Positions 52,075-61,918 of a stretch of DNA of 64,000 nt are shown here, piece after piece (position 1 is the stretch's first letter; each line of letters starts with the position of its first letter). The stretch comes from Glaciihabitans sp. INWT7 (GTDB taxonomy: Bacteria; Actinomycetota; Actinomycetes; Actinomycetales; Microbacteriaceae). The notes beneath the pieces were generated by a model. The model was not told the origin of the DNA and made no database searches. It saw only the letters and a list, made by a program, of their open reading frames with translations. Both the position numbers and the translations under genes were made by a program. The DNA lies in assembly GCF_014217685.1 (NCBI RefSeq), contig NZ_CP043653.1:310001-374000 (forward strand), given 5' to 3'.

Positions 52075-53622
52075 ATGGCGAGTGAGCCGATCATCCTCGA
52101 GATGCGTTCCATCACCAAGGAGTTCCCCGGCGTCAAGGCGTTGGACAAGGTCTCCCTGGTCGTCAAAGCGGGCGAGATCCATTCGATCTGTGGAGAGAAC
52201 GGCGCCGGCAAGTCGACCCTCATGAAGGTGCTCTCCGGGGTCTATCCCTACGGCACCTACCAAGGCGACATCGTCTTCCAGGGCCACGAGTCGCGCTTCA
52301 GGGACATCGGGTCGAGCGAGGCCGCCGGCATCGTGATCATCCACCAGGAGCTCGCGCTGATCCCCGAGCTCTCGATCACCGAGAACATCTTCCTCGGCAA
52401 CGAACCTCGCCGGTTCGGAGTTATCGACTGGGTGCAGGCGAAGAAGCGTGCGGTTGATCTGCTCGCCCGCGTCGGGCTCGAGGACGACCCGGACACCCAG
52501 ATCAAGAACATCGGTGTCGGCAAGCAGCAGCTCGTCGAGATCGCGAAAGCGCTCAACAAGTCCGTCAAGCTGCTCATCCTCGACGAACCGACAGCGGCAC
52601 TCAACGAGGCCGACTCCCAGCATCTCCTCGACCTCATCCTCGGTCTCAAGGGCCGGGGGATCTCGTCGATCATGATCTCCCACAAGCTCAACGAGATCGA
52701 GCAGATCTCGGACTCGATCACGATCATCCGAGACGGAAAGACCATCGAGACCCTCGATGTGAAGGGCGACGGCGTCGACGAGGACCGCATCATTCGCGGC
52801 ATGGTCGGTCGCACGCTGGAGAACCGTTTCCCGGATCGCAATTCCGACATCGGCGAGGTGTTCTTCGAGGTGAAGAACTGGACGGTGCAGCACCCCCTCA
52901 CCGCCGAGCGGATGGTGGTCAAGAACTCGAGCTTCGTGGTGCGACGCGGCGAGGTGGTCGGCTTCGCCGGCCTCATGGGAGCCGGTCGCACCGAACTGGC
53001 GATGAGCCTGTTCGGCCGCTCCTACGGCACCTTCCTCTCCGGCCAGGTCTTCAAGGACGGCAAGGAGATCCAGCTGCGGAACGTGAGCGAGGCGATCAAG
53101 AACGGTCTCGGCTACGTGAGCGAGGACCGCAAGGCACTCGGGCTCAACCTGCTCGACGACATCCAGGATTCCGTCGTCTCGGCCAAGCTTTCCAAGATCG
53201 CGAAGCTCTCGGTGATCGACAAGGTGGAGGAGCACCGCGTCGCGGACAGCTACCGCAAGAGCCTGCGAATCAAGGCACCGCGCGTGGACGAGGGTGTCAA
53301 CAAGCTGTCGGGCGGCAACCAGCAGAAGGTCGTCCTGGCCAAGTGGATGTTCACCGACCCCGACCTGCTGATCCTCGACGAACCCACCCGGGGAATCGAT
53401 GTCGGGGCGAAGACCGAGATCTACGGCATCATCCGAGACCTCGCCGCTTCTGGCAAGGGCATCATCCTCATCTCGTCTGAGCTGCCGGAACTGCTCGGCG
53501 TCTCGGATCGCATCTACACGATCTTCGAGGGCGCGATCACCAACGACCTCACTGCTGAAGAAGCAAATCCCGAAACTCTCCTGAGAAGCATGACTTCCGC
53601 GAAGAAGAAAGTTAACAGCTAA
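52075..53622 (+). CDS. gguA: CUT2 sugar ABC transporter ATPase (GguA/XylG/AraG-like)
   Basis: 515 aa, two ATPase domains. The first has Walker [13 protein letters not shown]-type signature [15 protein letters not shown] and Walker [14 protein letters not shown]. The second has the degenerate GLMGAGRTE loop, [14 protein letters not shown] and [12 protein letters not shown]. The ATG at 52075 follows GGGGG; a TTG at 52060 is less likely. It energises pentose or hexose import with the next two genes. Confidence 0.9.
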   Translation: MASEPIILEMRSITKEFPGVKALDKVSLVVKAGEIHSICGENGAGKSTLMKVLSGVYPYGTYQGDIVFQGHESRFRDIGSSEAAGIVIIHQELALIPELSITENIFLGNEPRRFGVIDWVQAKKRAVDLLARVGLEDDPDTQIKNIGVGKQQLVEIAKALNKSVKLLILDEPTAALNEADSQHLLDLILGLKGRGISSIMISHKLNEIEQISDSITIIRDGKTIETLDVKGDGVDEDRIIRGMVGRTLENRFPDRNSDIGEVFFEVKNWTVQHPLTAERMVVKNSSFVVRRGEVVGFAGLMGAGRTELAMSLFGRSYGTFLSGQVFKDGKEIQLRNVSEAIKNGLGYVSEDRKALGLNLLDDIQDSVVSAKLSKIAKLSVIDKVEEHRVADSYRKSLRIKAPRVDEGVNKLSGGNQQKVVLAKWMFTDPDLLILDEPTRGIDVGAKTEIYGIIRDLAASGKGIILISSELPELLGVSDRIYTIFEGAITNDLTAEEANPETLLRSMTSAKKKVNS

Positions 53623-54989
53623 TGAGCGCTACTCCCGAAGCTCCACAGAAGAGCGGCTTCCAGCTGCGCGACATCGGCAAGATGTTCGGTGGCTCGCAGG
53701 GCACCGGTCGTCAGATCGGCATCCTCGCCGCGCTCGTCGTGATCATCATCTTCTTCCAGATTTTCACGGGCGGCCTCACGCTCAACCCGATCAACCTGAT
53801 CAACCTGGTCAACCAGAACGCCTACGTCCTGATCCTGGCGATCGGCATGGTGATGGTGATCATCGCCGGCCACATCGACCTCTCTGTGGGTTCGGTCGCC
53901 GCGTTCGTGGGCATCGTGGTCGCGACCGCGATGGTGAGCTGGCACTTCCCGCCGGCGCTCGCCTTCGTGCTCGGAATCGTGCTCGGTGCCGTGATCGGTG
54001 CCTGGCAGGGCTGGTGGGTGGCCTACGTCGGAGTGCCCGCCTTCATCGTGACCCTCGCAGGCATGCTGATCTTCCGCGGGGCCAACCAGGCCTTCGGCAG
54101 CTCGAACACCATCACCGTGCCGGATGCCTTCACATTCATCGGTGGCGGCTACCTGCCGGACTTCGGGCCCAACGTCGGCTTCAGCAACGGCACCCTGATC
54201 CTCGGTCTCCTGGTGGTCGTCGCGTTGGTCTGGCAGGAATTCCGCCAGCGACGCACCCTGAGCCTCATGGGGGCGGAGCCGGCTCCGATCTGGGTGAGCA
54301 TCGTGAAGACCGTGATCCTGGTGCTGGTCGCCGGCGGTGCGACCTACCTGTTCGCCACCGGCCGCATCGGCACGAGCTACCCGATCTCGGGCATCATCCT
54401 GGGTGTCCTCGTGCTCATCTACTCCTTCGTCACCCGCAACACCACGTTCGGCCGCCACATCTACGCGGTCGGCGGCAACTGGCACGCTGCGGAGCTCTCG
54501 GGCGTCAAGATCAAGCGAATCAACTTCTTCGTCATGATGAACATGTCGGTGCTCGCATCAATCGCGGGAATGGTGGGAGTGGCGCGAGCCGGAGCGTCCG
54601 GCCCGGGTGACGGCACCGGTTGGGAGCTCGACGCGATCGCGGCGGTCTTCATCGGTGGCGCCGCGGTCGCCGGTGGTATCGGAACGGTCGTCGGGTCCAT
54701 CATCGGAGGTCTCGTCATCGCGATCCTCAACAACGGCCTCCAGCTCCTCAACGTCTCCAACGACCGGGTGCAGATCATCAAGGGCCTCGTGCTCCTGCTC
54801 GCCGTGGGCATCGATGTCTACAGCAAGCGCCAGGGCCGCCCTTCCCTGATCGGCATGTTCGTGCGGGGCCCGAAGGCGTCCGGGGGCGACCCTCCTGCCT
54901 CAGCGCCGATCGATCGCCCGGATGTCGCACCCGGAGGCGAAAGCGCCGAAGCCTCATCCCGCCCACAATCCACTACTCCGAACGCATAG
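53622..54989 (+). CDS. gguB: CUT2 sugar ABC transporter permease (GguB-like)
   Basis: 455 aa; TAATG overlap with the ATPase gene. Core BPD_transp_2 fold with [34 protein letters not shown] and RHIYAVGGNWHAAELSGVK. A mid-protein insert carries extra membrane segments (about 200-265), as in GguB/MmsB-type permeases, and a 40-residue Pro/Ser tail follows the last segment. Confidence 0.9.
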   Translation: MSATPEAPQKSGFQLRDIGKMFGGSQGTGRQIGILAALVVIIIFFQIFTGGLTLNPINLINLVNQNAYVLILAIGMVMVIIAGHIDLSVGSVAAFVGIVVATAMVSWHFPPALAFVLGIVLGAVIGAWQGWWVAYVGVPAFIVTLAGMLIFRGANQAFGSSNTITVPDAFTFIGGGYLPDFGPNVGFSNGTLILGLLVVVALVWQEFRQRRTLSLMGAEPAPIWVSIVKTVILVLVAGGATYLFATGRIGTSYPISGIILGVLVLIYSFVTRNTTFGRHIYAVGGNWHAAELSGVKIKRINFFVMMNMSVLASIAGMVGVARAGASGPGDGTGWELDAIAAVFIGGAAVAGGIGTVVGSIIGGLVIAILNNGLQLLNVSNDRVQIIKGLVLLLAVGIDVYSKRQGRPSLIGMFVRGPKASGGDPPASAPIDRPDVAPGGESAEASSRPQSTTPNA

Positions 54990-55073
54990 CAGCGCCGGCG
55001 TAGTCACCGGGGAAGACCCGTCTTTCCCACAGCAATCCCCCTGCACAACCACACAACTAAGAAAGTGATCACA

Positions 55074-56180
55074 ATGCGCAAAATCGCAATCACGACTGTG
55101 GCAATCGCCGGAGTCGCACTGATGGCCCTCTCGGGCTGCTCGAGCCGCGGCACAGACGCCTCGTCTTCGGGCTCCGCCGCGGGCTTCAAGGCCGGATCCG
55201 TCATCGGCGTCGCCCTCCCGGACAAGACCTCGGAAAACTGGGTGCTCGCCGGCAAGCTGTTCACCGACGACCTGACCAAGGCCGGATTCAAGGCCGACGT
55301 GCAGTACGCCCCCTCGGCGAACACCGCCTCCGAGCAGGCCGCTCAGATCTCGACCATGAACACCAAGGGTGCCAAGGTCATCATCATCGGTGCGTTCGAT
55401 GGCAAGCAGCTCGGTTCCCAGGTTAAGGCGGCCCACGACAACGGAGCCGTCGTCATCGCGTACGACCGTCTCATCCAGGACACCAAGGATGTCGACTACT
55501 ACATCGCGTATGACAACGAGAAGGTCGGCGAGCTCCAGGGCCAGGCCCTCCTCGACGGCATGAAGGCACGCTTCCCCGACGCGACCAACTACAACATCGA
55601 GCTGTTCTCGGGCGCGTCCACCGACCCGAACGCTGCCGTGTTCTTCAACGGTGCGATGAAGATCCTGCAGCCGAAGATCGACGATGGAACGCTCAAGGTC
55701 GTCTCCGGACAGACCGCGATCGCTCAGACGCAGACCACCGGATGGCTCGCCGCCAACGCGCAGACCCGCATGGACACCCTGCTCGCCGGTAACTACTCGG
55801 GTACGGTGCTGAACGGCGTCCTTTCGCCGAACGACACCCTGGCCCGTGCCATCATCACCTCGATCCACGCCGCCGGTAAGGACACCCCCGTCCAGCCCGT
55901 CGTCACCGGTCAGGACTCGGAAGCTGCCTCGATCCCGCTGATCATGTCGGGCGTGCAGTACTCCACCATCAACAAGGACACGACGAAGCTCGTCGCCCAG
56001 GCCGTTGAGATGGTCAAGCAGCTTGCCTCCGGCAAGAAGGCGACCACCAACGCCGACGCGACGGACAACGGCTCGGTCAAGGTTCCGACCTACTACCTGC
56101 CGCCGGAGCTCGTCACCAAGGACAACGCTGCACAGTCCTACGCGAGCAACCCGACCCTCCTGGCGCTCGTCAACAAGTAG
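55074..56180 (+). CDS. chvE: CUT2 sugar-binding lipoprotein (ChvE-like)
   Basis: 368 aa from the ATG at 55074 (an in-frame GTG is at 55065). The lipobox is ALSGC. Periplasmic-binding fold of the ChvE/XylF class: [43 protein letters not shown] and TGQDSEAASIPLI. Probably binds L-arabinose, xylose or galactose. It comes last in its operon, whereas the paralogous system at 60707 puts it first. A very strong terminator follows. Confidence 0.88.
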   Translation: MRKIAITTVAIAGVALMALSGCSSRGTDASSSGSAAGFKAGSVIGVALPDKTSENWVLAGKLFTDDLTKAGFKADVQYAPSANTASEQAAQISTMNTKGAKVIIIGAFDGKQLGSQVKAAHDNGAVVIAYDRLIQDTKDVDYYIAYDNEKVGELQGQALLDGMKARFPDATNYNIELFSGASTDPNAAVFFNGAMKILQPKIDDGTLKVVSGQTAIAQTQTTGWLAANAQTRMDTLLAGNYSGTVLNGVLSPNDTLARAIITSIHAAGKDTPVQPVVTGQDSEAASIPLIMSGVQYSTINKDTTKLVAQAVEMVKQLASGKKATTNADATDNGSVKVPTYYLPPELVTKDNAAQSYASNPTLLALVNK

Positions 56181-56197
56181 TCCGCCTCGATAGTCAC

Positions 56198-56236
56198 GAG
56201 CCCGGCCCCCGCGATTTCGCGGGGGCCGGGCTTTTT
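56198..56236 (+). terminator. Terminator of the first CUT2 operon
   Basis: GCCCGGCCCCCGCG pairs with CGCGGGGGCCGGGC around ATTT and is followed by TTTTT. Textbook rho-independent terminator. Beyond it, the gap 56237-56578 contains only the two repeat elements described and the araB promoter. Confidence 0.93.
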
Positions 56237-56295
56237 CGTGCGCGCGGCCGCCGATTCCGTCGCCACCCGCCGCCGTCTATGCGGCAGGCACTGTT

Positions 56296-56375
56296 CGAAA
56301 TGCAGGGCTCAGTGTGACGGATGCATGCTGCACGGTCTGACGCGCCACTCCAGTCCCGAGGACTCCTGCATTTCG
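56296..56375. repeat. 80-bp inverted-repeat element beside the 92-bp element
   Basis: CGAAATGCAGG (56296-56306) and CCTGCATTTCG (56365-56375) are perfect 11-bp inverted arms around 58 bases. The right arm is preceded by GGACT, so ACTCCTGCA is shared with the arms of the element at 56430. The two may belong to one family. Confidence 0.6.
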
Positions 56376-56429
56376 AGCCGCGAATCAGCAGCACCGCCCG
56401 CGGATGAGCCGGTGGCGGGGATGCGGCAG

Positions 56430-56521
56430 GCATAACTCCTGCAGAATGCCAGGGGTGGGGGAGGCGCCCCCGTGTTCCCGGGGGGCGAGGGCACCGCTGC
56501 CCGGGGATGCAGGAGTTATGC
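56430..56521. repeat. 92-bp inverted-repeat element, copy 2
   Basis: GCATAACTCCTGCA (56430-56443) and TGCAGGAGTTATGC (56508-56521) enclose exactly 64 bases, as in copy 1 at 21249. The interior holds its own hairpin, CGCCCCC-gtgttcc-CGGGGGGCG. Interiors of the two copies differ in sequence but keep the central stem. It lies between a terminator and the araB promoter. Confidence 0.8.
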
Positions 56522-56541
56522 GAGGGGGAGTGTGCCCGGGG

Positions 56542-56620
56542 TTGCGGATTAATGGGAAGGGGCGCTAGTCTTCTGTGAAATGTGATCGCTCACATTCCTA
56601 AAAATGTGATCGCTAACATT
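56542..56620 (+). promoter_or_regulatory. araBDA promoter with two lac-like operators
   Basis: TTGCGG (56542), 18 bases, TAGTCT (56566). Immediately downstream are two 18-base palindromes: AATGTGATCGCTCACATT (56579-56596) and AATGTGATCGCTAACATT (56603-56620), centres 24 bases apart, about two helical turns. They resemble LacI-family operators, so a bound repressor would block the start. Sugar-released repression is the likely mode. Confidence 0.7.
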
Positions 56621-56666
56621 TTGACCGCACCGAGCCCGTCCCCCAGCATGACAAAGGAGTCCTGAG

Positions 56667-58391
56667 GTGAGTTCCCCCACGCCCGTCCTCGCAGCCGACC
56701 AGTACGTCATCGGCATCGACTTCGGCACCCTGTCCGGTCGGGCCGTCGTAGTGCGCGTCTCGGATGGCGCGGAGCTCGGCACCGGCACGCACGACTACCC
56801 GCATGCCGTCATGGACACCGTTCTGGCGTCCACCGGTGCGGTACTCCCTCCCGACTGGGCGCTGCAGGTGCCGGCCGACTACGTCGAGGTGCTCAAGGTC
56901 GCCGTGCCCGCCGCCATTGCGGCATCCGGCATCGACCCCGCGCTGGTCATCGGCATCGGTACCGACTTCACGGCGAGCACCCCACTGCCGGTACTCGCCG
57001 ACGGCACGCCCCTCAACGAGCTGCCGGAATACGCGGATCGCCCTCACGCCTACGTGAAGCTGTGGAAGCATCACGCCGCACAGGGCCAGGCCGACCGCAT
57101 CAACGAGCTCGCGGCTTCGCGGGGCGAGAGCTGGCTCCCGCGCTACGGCGGGCTCATCTCGAGCGAGTGGGAGTTCGCCAAGGGGCTTCAGCTGCTCGAA
57201 GAGGATTCGGAAGCATACGAGCGGATGGACCACTGGGTCGAGGCCGCCGACTGGATCGTCTGGCAGCTGACCGGCCGCTACATCCGTAACGCCTGCACCG
57301 CCGGCTACAAGGGCATCCTGCAGGACGGCGCGTACCCGAGTCGCGACTTCCTCGGCGCGCTCAATCCGGCCTTCGCCGGCTTCGCCGAAGACAAGGTCGC
57401 GCACGAGATCGGCCAGCTCGGTTCCTCCGCCGGCACCCTGTCGAAGCAGGCGGCCGGCTGGACCGGCCTGCCCGAAGGCATCGCAGTCGCCGTCGGCAAC
57501 GTCGACGCCCACGTGACGGCGCCCGCCGCCCAGGCCGTCGAGCCCGGACAGATGCTCGCCATCATGGGCACCTCGACCTGCCACGTCATGAACTCCGATG
57601 TGCTCACCGAGGTCCCGGGTATGTGCGGTGTCGTGGATGGCGGCATCGTCTCCGGGCTCTACGGCTACGAGGCCGGCCAGTCTGGAGCCGGCGACATCTT
57701 CGCCTGGTACGTGAAGAACCAGGTGCCCGGCAGTTACCGGGCGGCGGCGGATGCGGCGGGCCAGGGCATCCATGAATACCTCACCGATCTCGTCAAGGAT
57801 CAGCCGGTGGGTGGCCACGGGCTCGTCGCCCTCGACTGGCAGAGCGGTAACCGCTCGGTTCTGGTCGATCACGAACTCAGTGGGCTGGTTCTCGGCATGA
57901 CTCTCACCACGAGACCGGAGGAGATCTACCGCGCCCTCTTCGAGGCGACCGCCTTCGGCACCCGCATTATCGTGGAGACCTTCGCCGCGAGCGGCGTGCC
58001 GGTCACGGAGTTCATCGTGGCCGGAGGTCTTCTGCGCAACGCCTTCCTCATGCAGGTCTACAGCGACGTGCTGCGGTTGCCGATCTCGATCATCGCGAGC
58101 GAGCAGGGTCCCGCACTCGGCTCTGCCATCCACGCCGCGGTCGCGGCGGGAGCCTACGCGGATGTGCTCGCGGCGGGCCGGGCGATGGGCAAGGTCGATC
58201 GCGCCGTCTACACGCCGGACTCCGACGCGGCGGATGCCTACGACCTTCTCTTCGCCGAGTACGCGACACTGCACGACTACTTCGGGCGTGGGGGAAACGA
58301 CGTGATGCACCGGCTCAAGGCGATCAAGCGGGGGGCCGCTGGTCGAGTAGCGAGCGCCAGCGAGCGTATCGAGACCGGGGCAGGCGCATGA
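56667..58391 (+). CDS. araB: Ribulokinase
   Basis: 574 aa, normal for AraB. FGGY-kinase fold: IGIDFGTLSGRAVVV at the N-terminus, GIGTDFTASTPLPV, GTSTCHVM, and the C-terminal FIVAGGLLRNAFLMQVYSDVL. Phosphorylates L-ribulose to L-ribulose-5-phosphate. GTG start with AAAGGAG 7 bases upstream. It overlaps araD by 4 bases. Confidence 0.94.
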   Translation: MSSPTPVLAADQYVIGIDFGTLSGRAVVVRVSDGAELGTGTHDYPHAVMDTVLASTGAVLPPDWALQVPADYVEVLKVAVPAAIAASGIDPALVIGIGTDFTASTPLPVLADGTPLNELPEYADRPHAYVKLWKHHAAQGQADRINELAASRGESWLPRYGGLISSEWEFAKGLQLLEEDSEAYERMDHWVEAADWIVWQLTGRYIRNACTAGYKGILQDGAYPSRDFLGALNPAFAGFAEDKVAHEIGQLGSSAGTLSKQAAGWTGLPEGIAVAVGNVDAHVTAPAAQAVEPGQMLAIMGTSTCHVMNSDVLTEVPGMCGVVDGGIVSGLYGYEAGQSGAGDIFAWYVKNQVPGSYRAAADAAGQGIHEYLTDLVKDQPVGGHGLVALDWQSGNRSVLVDHELSGLVLGMTLTTRPEEIYRALFEATAFGTRIIVETFAASGVPVTEFIVAGGLLRNAFLMQVYSDVLRLPISIIASEQGPALGSAIHAAVAAGAYADVLAAGRAMGKVDRAVYTPDSDAADAYDLLFAEYATLHDYFGRGGNDVMHRLKAIKRGAAGRVASASERIETGAGA

Positions 58392-59065
58392 CCGCCACCC
58401 AGGAAACCATCGACGCGGTCCGCGCCGATGTCGCGAAGCTGCACGAGCTTCTCGTTCGCTACAACCTCGTGATCTGGACCGGCGGCAACATCTCCGGCCG
58501 GGTGCCGGGCGCGGAGCTCTTCGTCATCAAGCCGAGCGGTGTCGAGTACGACGACCTCACTCCGGCGAATATGATCCTCTGCGACCTCGACGGCACCGTC
58601 ATCGAGGGGGCGCATTCGCCGTCGAGCGACACCGCGGCGCACGCCTACGTCTATCGGAACATGCCCGAGGTGAACGGGGTCGTGCACACCCACTCCACCT
58701 ACGCCACGGCCTGGGCGGCGCGCGGTGAGGCGATCCCCTGCGTCATCACCGGGCAGGCCGACGAGTTCGGCGGCGAGATCCCGGTCGGCCCCTTTGCGAT
58801 CATCGGAGACGAGTCGATCGGTGAAGGCATCGTCGGCACCCTCACCGGTCACCGATCGCGCGCGGTACTCATGCAGAACCACGGTGTCTTCACCATCGGC
58901 TCGAGTCTCCGCGACGCCGTCAAGGCGGCCGTCATGGCCGAGGATGTGGCGCGCACGACGCACATCGCCCGTCAACTGGGCGAGGTCATCCCCATTCCCC
59001 CACAGAGCATCGACGCACTGTTCGACCGCTATCAGAACGTCTACGGACAGAAGGACACCCCATGA
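58388..59065 (+). CDS. araD: L-ribulose-5-phosphate 4-epimerase
   Basis: 225 aa. Class II aldolase fold with zinc ligands H100 and H102 ([13 protein letters not shown]) and H165 (QNHGVF); [12 protein letters not shown] and [11 protein letters not shown] bind phosphate. Converts L-ribulose-5-P to D-xylulose-5-P, which enters the pentose phosphate pathway. Coupled to both neighbours by 4-base overlaps. Confidence 0.94.
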   Translation: MTATQETIDAVRADVAKLHELLVRYNLVIWTGGNISGRVPGAELFVIKPSGVEYDDLTPANMILCDLDGTVIEGAHSPSSDTAAHAYVYRNMPEVNGVVHTHSTYATAWAARGEAIPCVITGQADEFGGEIPVGPFAIIGDESIGEGIVGTLTGHRSRAVLMQNHGVFTIGSSLRDAVKAAVMAEDVARTTHIARQLGEVIPIPPQSIDALFDRYQNVYGQKDTP

Positions 59066-60582
59066 GCCGCTCGATAGTCCCCGATCTCGCCTCCTCGGAG
59101 ATCTGGTTCCTCACCGGGAGCCAGGGGCTCTACGGCGAGGAGACCCTCGCCCAGGTGGCGAGCCAGTCGCAGGAGATCGCGGCGGCTCTCGGCGCGGCGA
59201 CCGACATCCCGGTGACCATCGTCTGGAAGCCGGTGCTCACCGACTCTGACTCGATCCGACGGATGGCTCTCGACGCGAACGCGGCCGACGGCGTCATCGG
59301 CGTGATCGCCTGGATGCACACGTTCAGCCCCGCGAAGATGTGGATCACCGGACTGGACCTGCTGCGCAAGCCGCTGTTGCACCTGCACACGCAGGCCAAC
59401 GTCGAGCTGCCTTGGGACACGCTCGACATGGACTTCATGAATCTCAACCAGGCCGCGCACGGCGACCGGGAGTTCGGATACATCCAGACCCGGCTCTCAG
59501 TGGCGCGCAAGACCGTGGTCGGCCACGTGTCGAACCCGCTTGTCACGGCCAAGATCGGCACCTGGAGCCGAGCCGCGGCCGGCTGGGCCGCCACCCACGA
59601 GCTCAAGCTCGCCCGCTTCGGGGACAACATGCGATTCGTCGCCGTCACCGAGGGCGACAAGACCGAGGCCGAGCTGCAGTTCGGGGTGCAGGTGAACACC
59701 TGGGGAGTCAACGACCTCGTGGAAGCCGTCGATGCGGCATCCGAATCCGACATCGACGACCTCGTCGCCGAGTACGCAGAGCTCTATGAGGTCGCCTCCG
59801 AACTGCTGCCCGGTGCAGAGAAGCACGATTCGCTCCGTTACGGCGCGCGCATCGAACTCGGACTGCGATCCTTCCTGGAGGCCGGCGGATTCAGCGCTTT
59901 CACGACCAGCTTCGAAGACCTCGGCGGGCTACGCCAGCTGCCCGGACTCGCCGTGCAGCGGTTGATGGCCGACGGCTACGGCTTCGGAGCGGAGGGCGAC
60001 TGGAAGACCGCGGTGCTCGTGCGCGCGGCGAAGGTGATGGGTGCCGGTCTTCCCGGTGGCGCCTCACTCATGGAGGACTACACCTACGACCTCACCCCCG
60101 GTCAGGAGCTCATCCTCGGAGCCCACATGCTCGAGGTCTGCCCGTCACTCACCACCTCGAAGCCGCGACTCGAGGTGCACGCGCTCGGCATCGGCGGTCG
60201 CGAAGATCCGGTTCGCCTCGTCTTCGACGCGGATGCCGGACCCGCCGTCGTCGTCGCGCTGAGCGACATGCGTGACCGCTTCCGACTCGTGGCGAATGTC
60301 GTCGAGGTCGTCGATCTGCCGCATCCGCTCCCGCAACTGCCGGTGGCGCGTGCCGTGTGGAAGCCAGAACCGGACTTCGCCACGAGCGCCGCCGCCTGGC
60401 TGACCGCCGGAGCGGCCCACCACACCGTGATGTCGACGGCGCTCGGTCTCGAGGTGTTCGAGGATTTCGCCGAGATCGCCAAGAACGAACTCGTCGTGAT
60501 CGACAAGCACACGAACCTGCGCGACTTCGGGCGCGAACTGCGCTGGAACCAGGCCTACTACCGGCTGGCTCAGCGGATGTAG
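59062..60582 (+). CDS. araA: L-arabinose isomerase
   Basis: 506 aa, full family length. Motifs: [47 protein letters not shown], and metal-binding region MEDYTYDL with HMLEVCPS. Interconverts L-arabinose and L-ribulose; Mn-dependent. The B-D-A order is the usual actinobacterial one. A short hairpin ACCGCC-atccc-GGCGGT (60598-60614) follows the stop. Confidence 0.96.
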   Translation: MSRSIVPDLASSEIWFLTGSQGLYGEETLAQVASQSQEIAAALGAATDIPVTIVWKPVLTDSDSIRRMALDANAADGVIGVIAWMHTFSPAKMWITGLDLLRKPLLHLHTQANVELPWDTLDMDFMNLNQAAHGDREFGYIQTRLSVARKTVVGHVSNPLVTAKIGTWSRAAAGWAATHELKLARFGDNMRFVAVTEGDKTEAELQFGVQVNTWGVNDLVEAVDAASESDIDDLVAEYAELYEVASELLPGAEKHDSLRYGARIELGLRSFLEAGGFSAFTTSFEDLGGLRQLPGLAVQRLMADGYGFGAEGDWKTAVLVRAAKVMGAGLPGGASLMEDYTYDLTPGQELILGAHMLEVCPSLTTSKPRLEVHALGIGGREDPVRLVFDADAGPAVVVALSDMRDRFRLVANVVEVVDLPHPLPQLPVARAVWKPEPDFATSAAAWLTAGAAHHTVMSTALGLEVFEDFAEIAKNELVVIDKHTNLRDFGRELRWNQAYYRLAQRM

Positions 60583-60706
60583 CAACAAGACGTGTCGACC
60601 GCCATCCCGGCGGTTCGGCGGGGATCGGGCCGATTTGGGCGGGCCGGATCCTGAAGGCACCACCCCTGACAATGACGTCCAACAAGTAAATCGAAAGGCA
60701 ATCACA

Positions 60707-61828
60707 GTGAAGGCTAAAAAAATTCTCATCGGCATCGCCGCCGTCGGGCTCGCATTCTCTCTTGCCGCCTGCTCCGGCGGCCGTGGCGGAACGAGTGGAT
60801 CGTCCTCATCGGGCAGCAGCAAGGGTGCCCTCATCGGCGTCGCGATGCCGACCAAGACATCCGAGCGCTGGATCAAGGATGGCGACGCCATCAAGTCCGA
60901 CCTCGAGAAGCTCGGCTACAAGGTCGACCTCGAATACGGTGACGACAAGATCCCGCAGCAGGTTCAGCAGATCAGCAACATGCTGACCAAGGGTGCGAAG
61001 GTCCTGATCATCGCGTCGATCGACGGAACGGCACTGAGCGACCAGCTCGACCAGGCCGCGAAGTCCGGCGTCAAGGTCATCGCGTACGACCGCCTCATCA
61101 ACGGCAACAAGAATGTCGACTACTACACCACCTTCGACAACTACAAGGTCGGCGTCGACCAGGCGACGAGCCTGCTCACGGGCCTCGGAGTGGTCGACAA
61201 GGATGGAAAGGACACCGGGAAGAAGGGCCCGTTCAACATCGAGCTCTTCGCCGGCAGCCCCGACGATAACAACGCGACGTTCTTCTTCAACGGCGCGATG
61301 GACACGCTCAAGAAGTACATCGATGACGGAACCCTCGTCGTCAAGAGCGGCCAGACCGGATTCACCCAGGTGGCGACCCTTCGCTGGGACCCGGCCACGG
61401 CGCAGAAGCGCATGCAGAACCTGATCGCGAGCACCTACTCCGGCGGTGACAAGGTGCAGGGCATCCTGTCGCCGTACGACGGTCTCTCGATCGGAATCAT
61501 CTCCGCGCTCACCGCATCCGGCTACGCCACCGATGCACTGCCGATCATCACCGGGCAGGACGCGGAGGCGGCATCGGTCAAGTCGATCATCGCCGGCCAG
61601 CAGTACTCCACCATCTACAAGGACACCCGCAAGCTGGGTAATGAAGCCGTGAAGATGGCGGATGACCTGCTCAATGGCAAGACGCCAGAGGTCAACGACA
61701 CCAAGAGCTATGACAACAAGGTCAAGGTAGTTCCGACGTTCCTCTTCCAGCCCACCGTGGTCACGAAGGAGAACTACAAGTCGGTTCTCGTCGACAGCGG
61801 CTACTACACCGAGGCAGACCTCCAGTAG
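60707..61828 (+). CDS. chvE: CUT2 sugar-binding lipoprotein (ChvE-like), second system
   Basis: 373 aa from the GTG at 60707 with AAAGG upstream. Lipobox SLAAC. Same family as the protein at 55074: [47 protein letters not shown] and [15 protein letters not shown]. It lies 124 bases after araA with no strong terminator between, so it may be partly co-transcribed with araBDA. Arabinose is the likeliest ligand. Confidence 0.88.
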   Translation: MKAKKILIGIAAVGLAFSLAACSGGRGGTSGSSSSGSSKGALIGVAMPTKTSERWIKDGDAIKSDLEKLGYKVDLEYGDDKIPQQVQQISNMLTKGAKVLIIASIDGTALSDQLDQAAKSGVKVIAYDRLINGNKNVDYYTTFDNYKVGVDQATSLLTGLGVVDKDGKDTGKKGPFNIELFAGSPDDNNATFFFNGAMDTLKKYIDDGTLVVKSGQTGFTQVATLRWDPATAQKRMQNLIASTYSGGDKVQGILSPYDGLSIGIISALTASGYATDALPIITGQDAEAASVKSIIAGQQYSTIYKDTRKLGNEAVKMADDLLNGKTPEVNDTKSYDNKVKVVPTFLFQPTVVTKENYKSVLVDSGYYTEADLQ

Positions 61829-61840
61829 GTTCGTCCCGCC

Positions 61841-61876
61841 CCGGGGGTGGCGTCGGTCTTCCGGCGTCACCCCCGG
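61841..61876 (+). terminator. Intra-operon hairpin after the second binding-protein gene
   Basis: CCGGGGGTG (61841-61849) pairs with CACCCCCGG (61868-61876), 12 bases after the stop and before the ATPase gene. No T-run. Probably stabilises the binding-protein mRNA or attenuates the genes downstream. Confidence 0.6.
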
Positions 61877-61918
61877 ACTCCCTATTCCTCGTCGCTGTCA
61901 ACGCAGAAAGAAGCATCG

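Noticed and set aside
60598-60614. Hairpin after araA as a terminator
   Set aside because: Only a 6-bp stem without a T-run; it is mentioned with araA but not strong enough to separate araBDA from the second importer.
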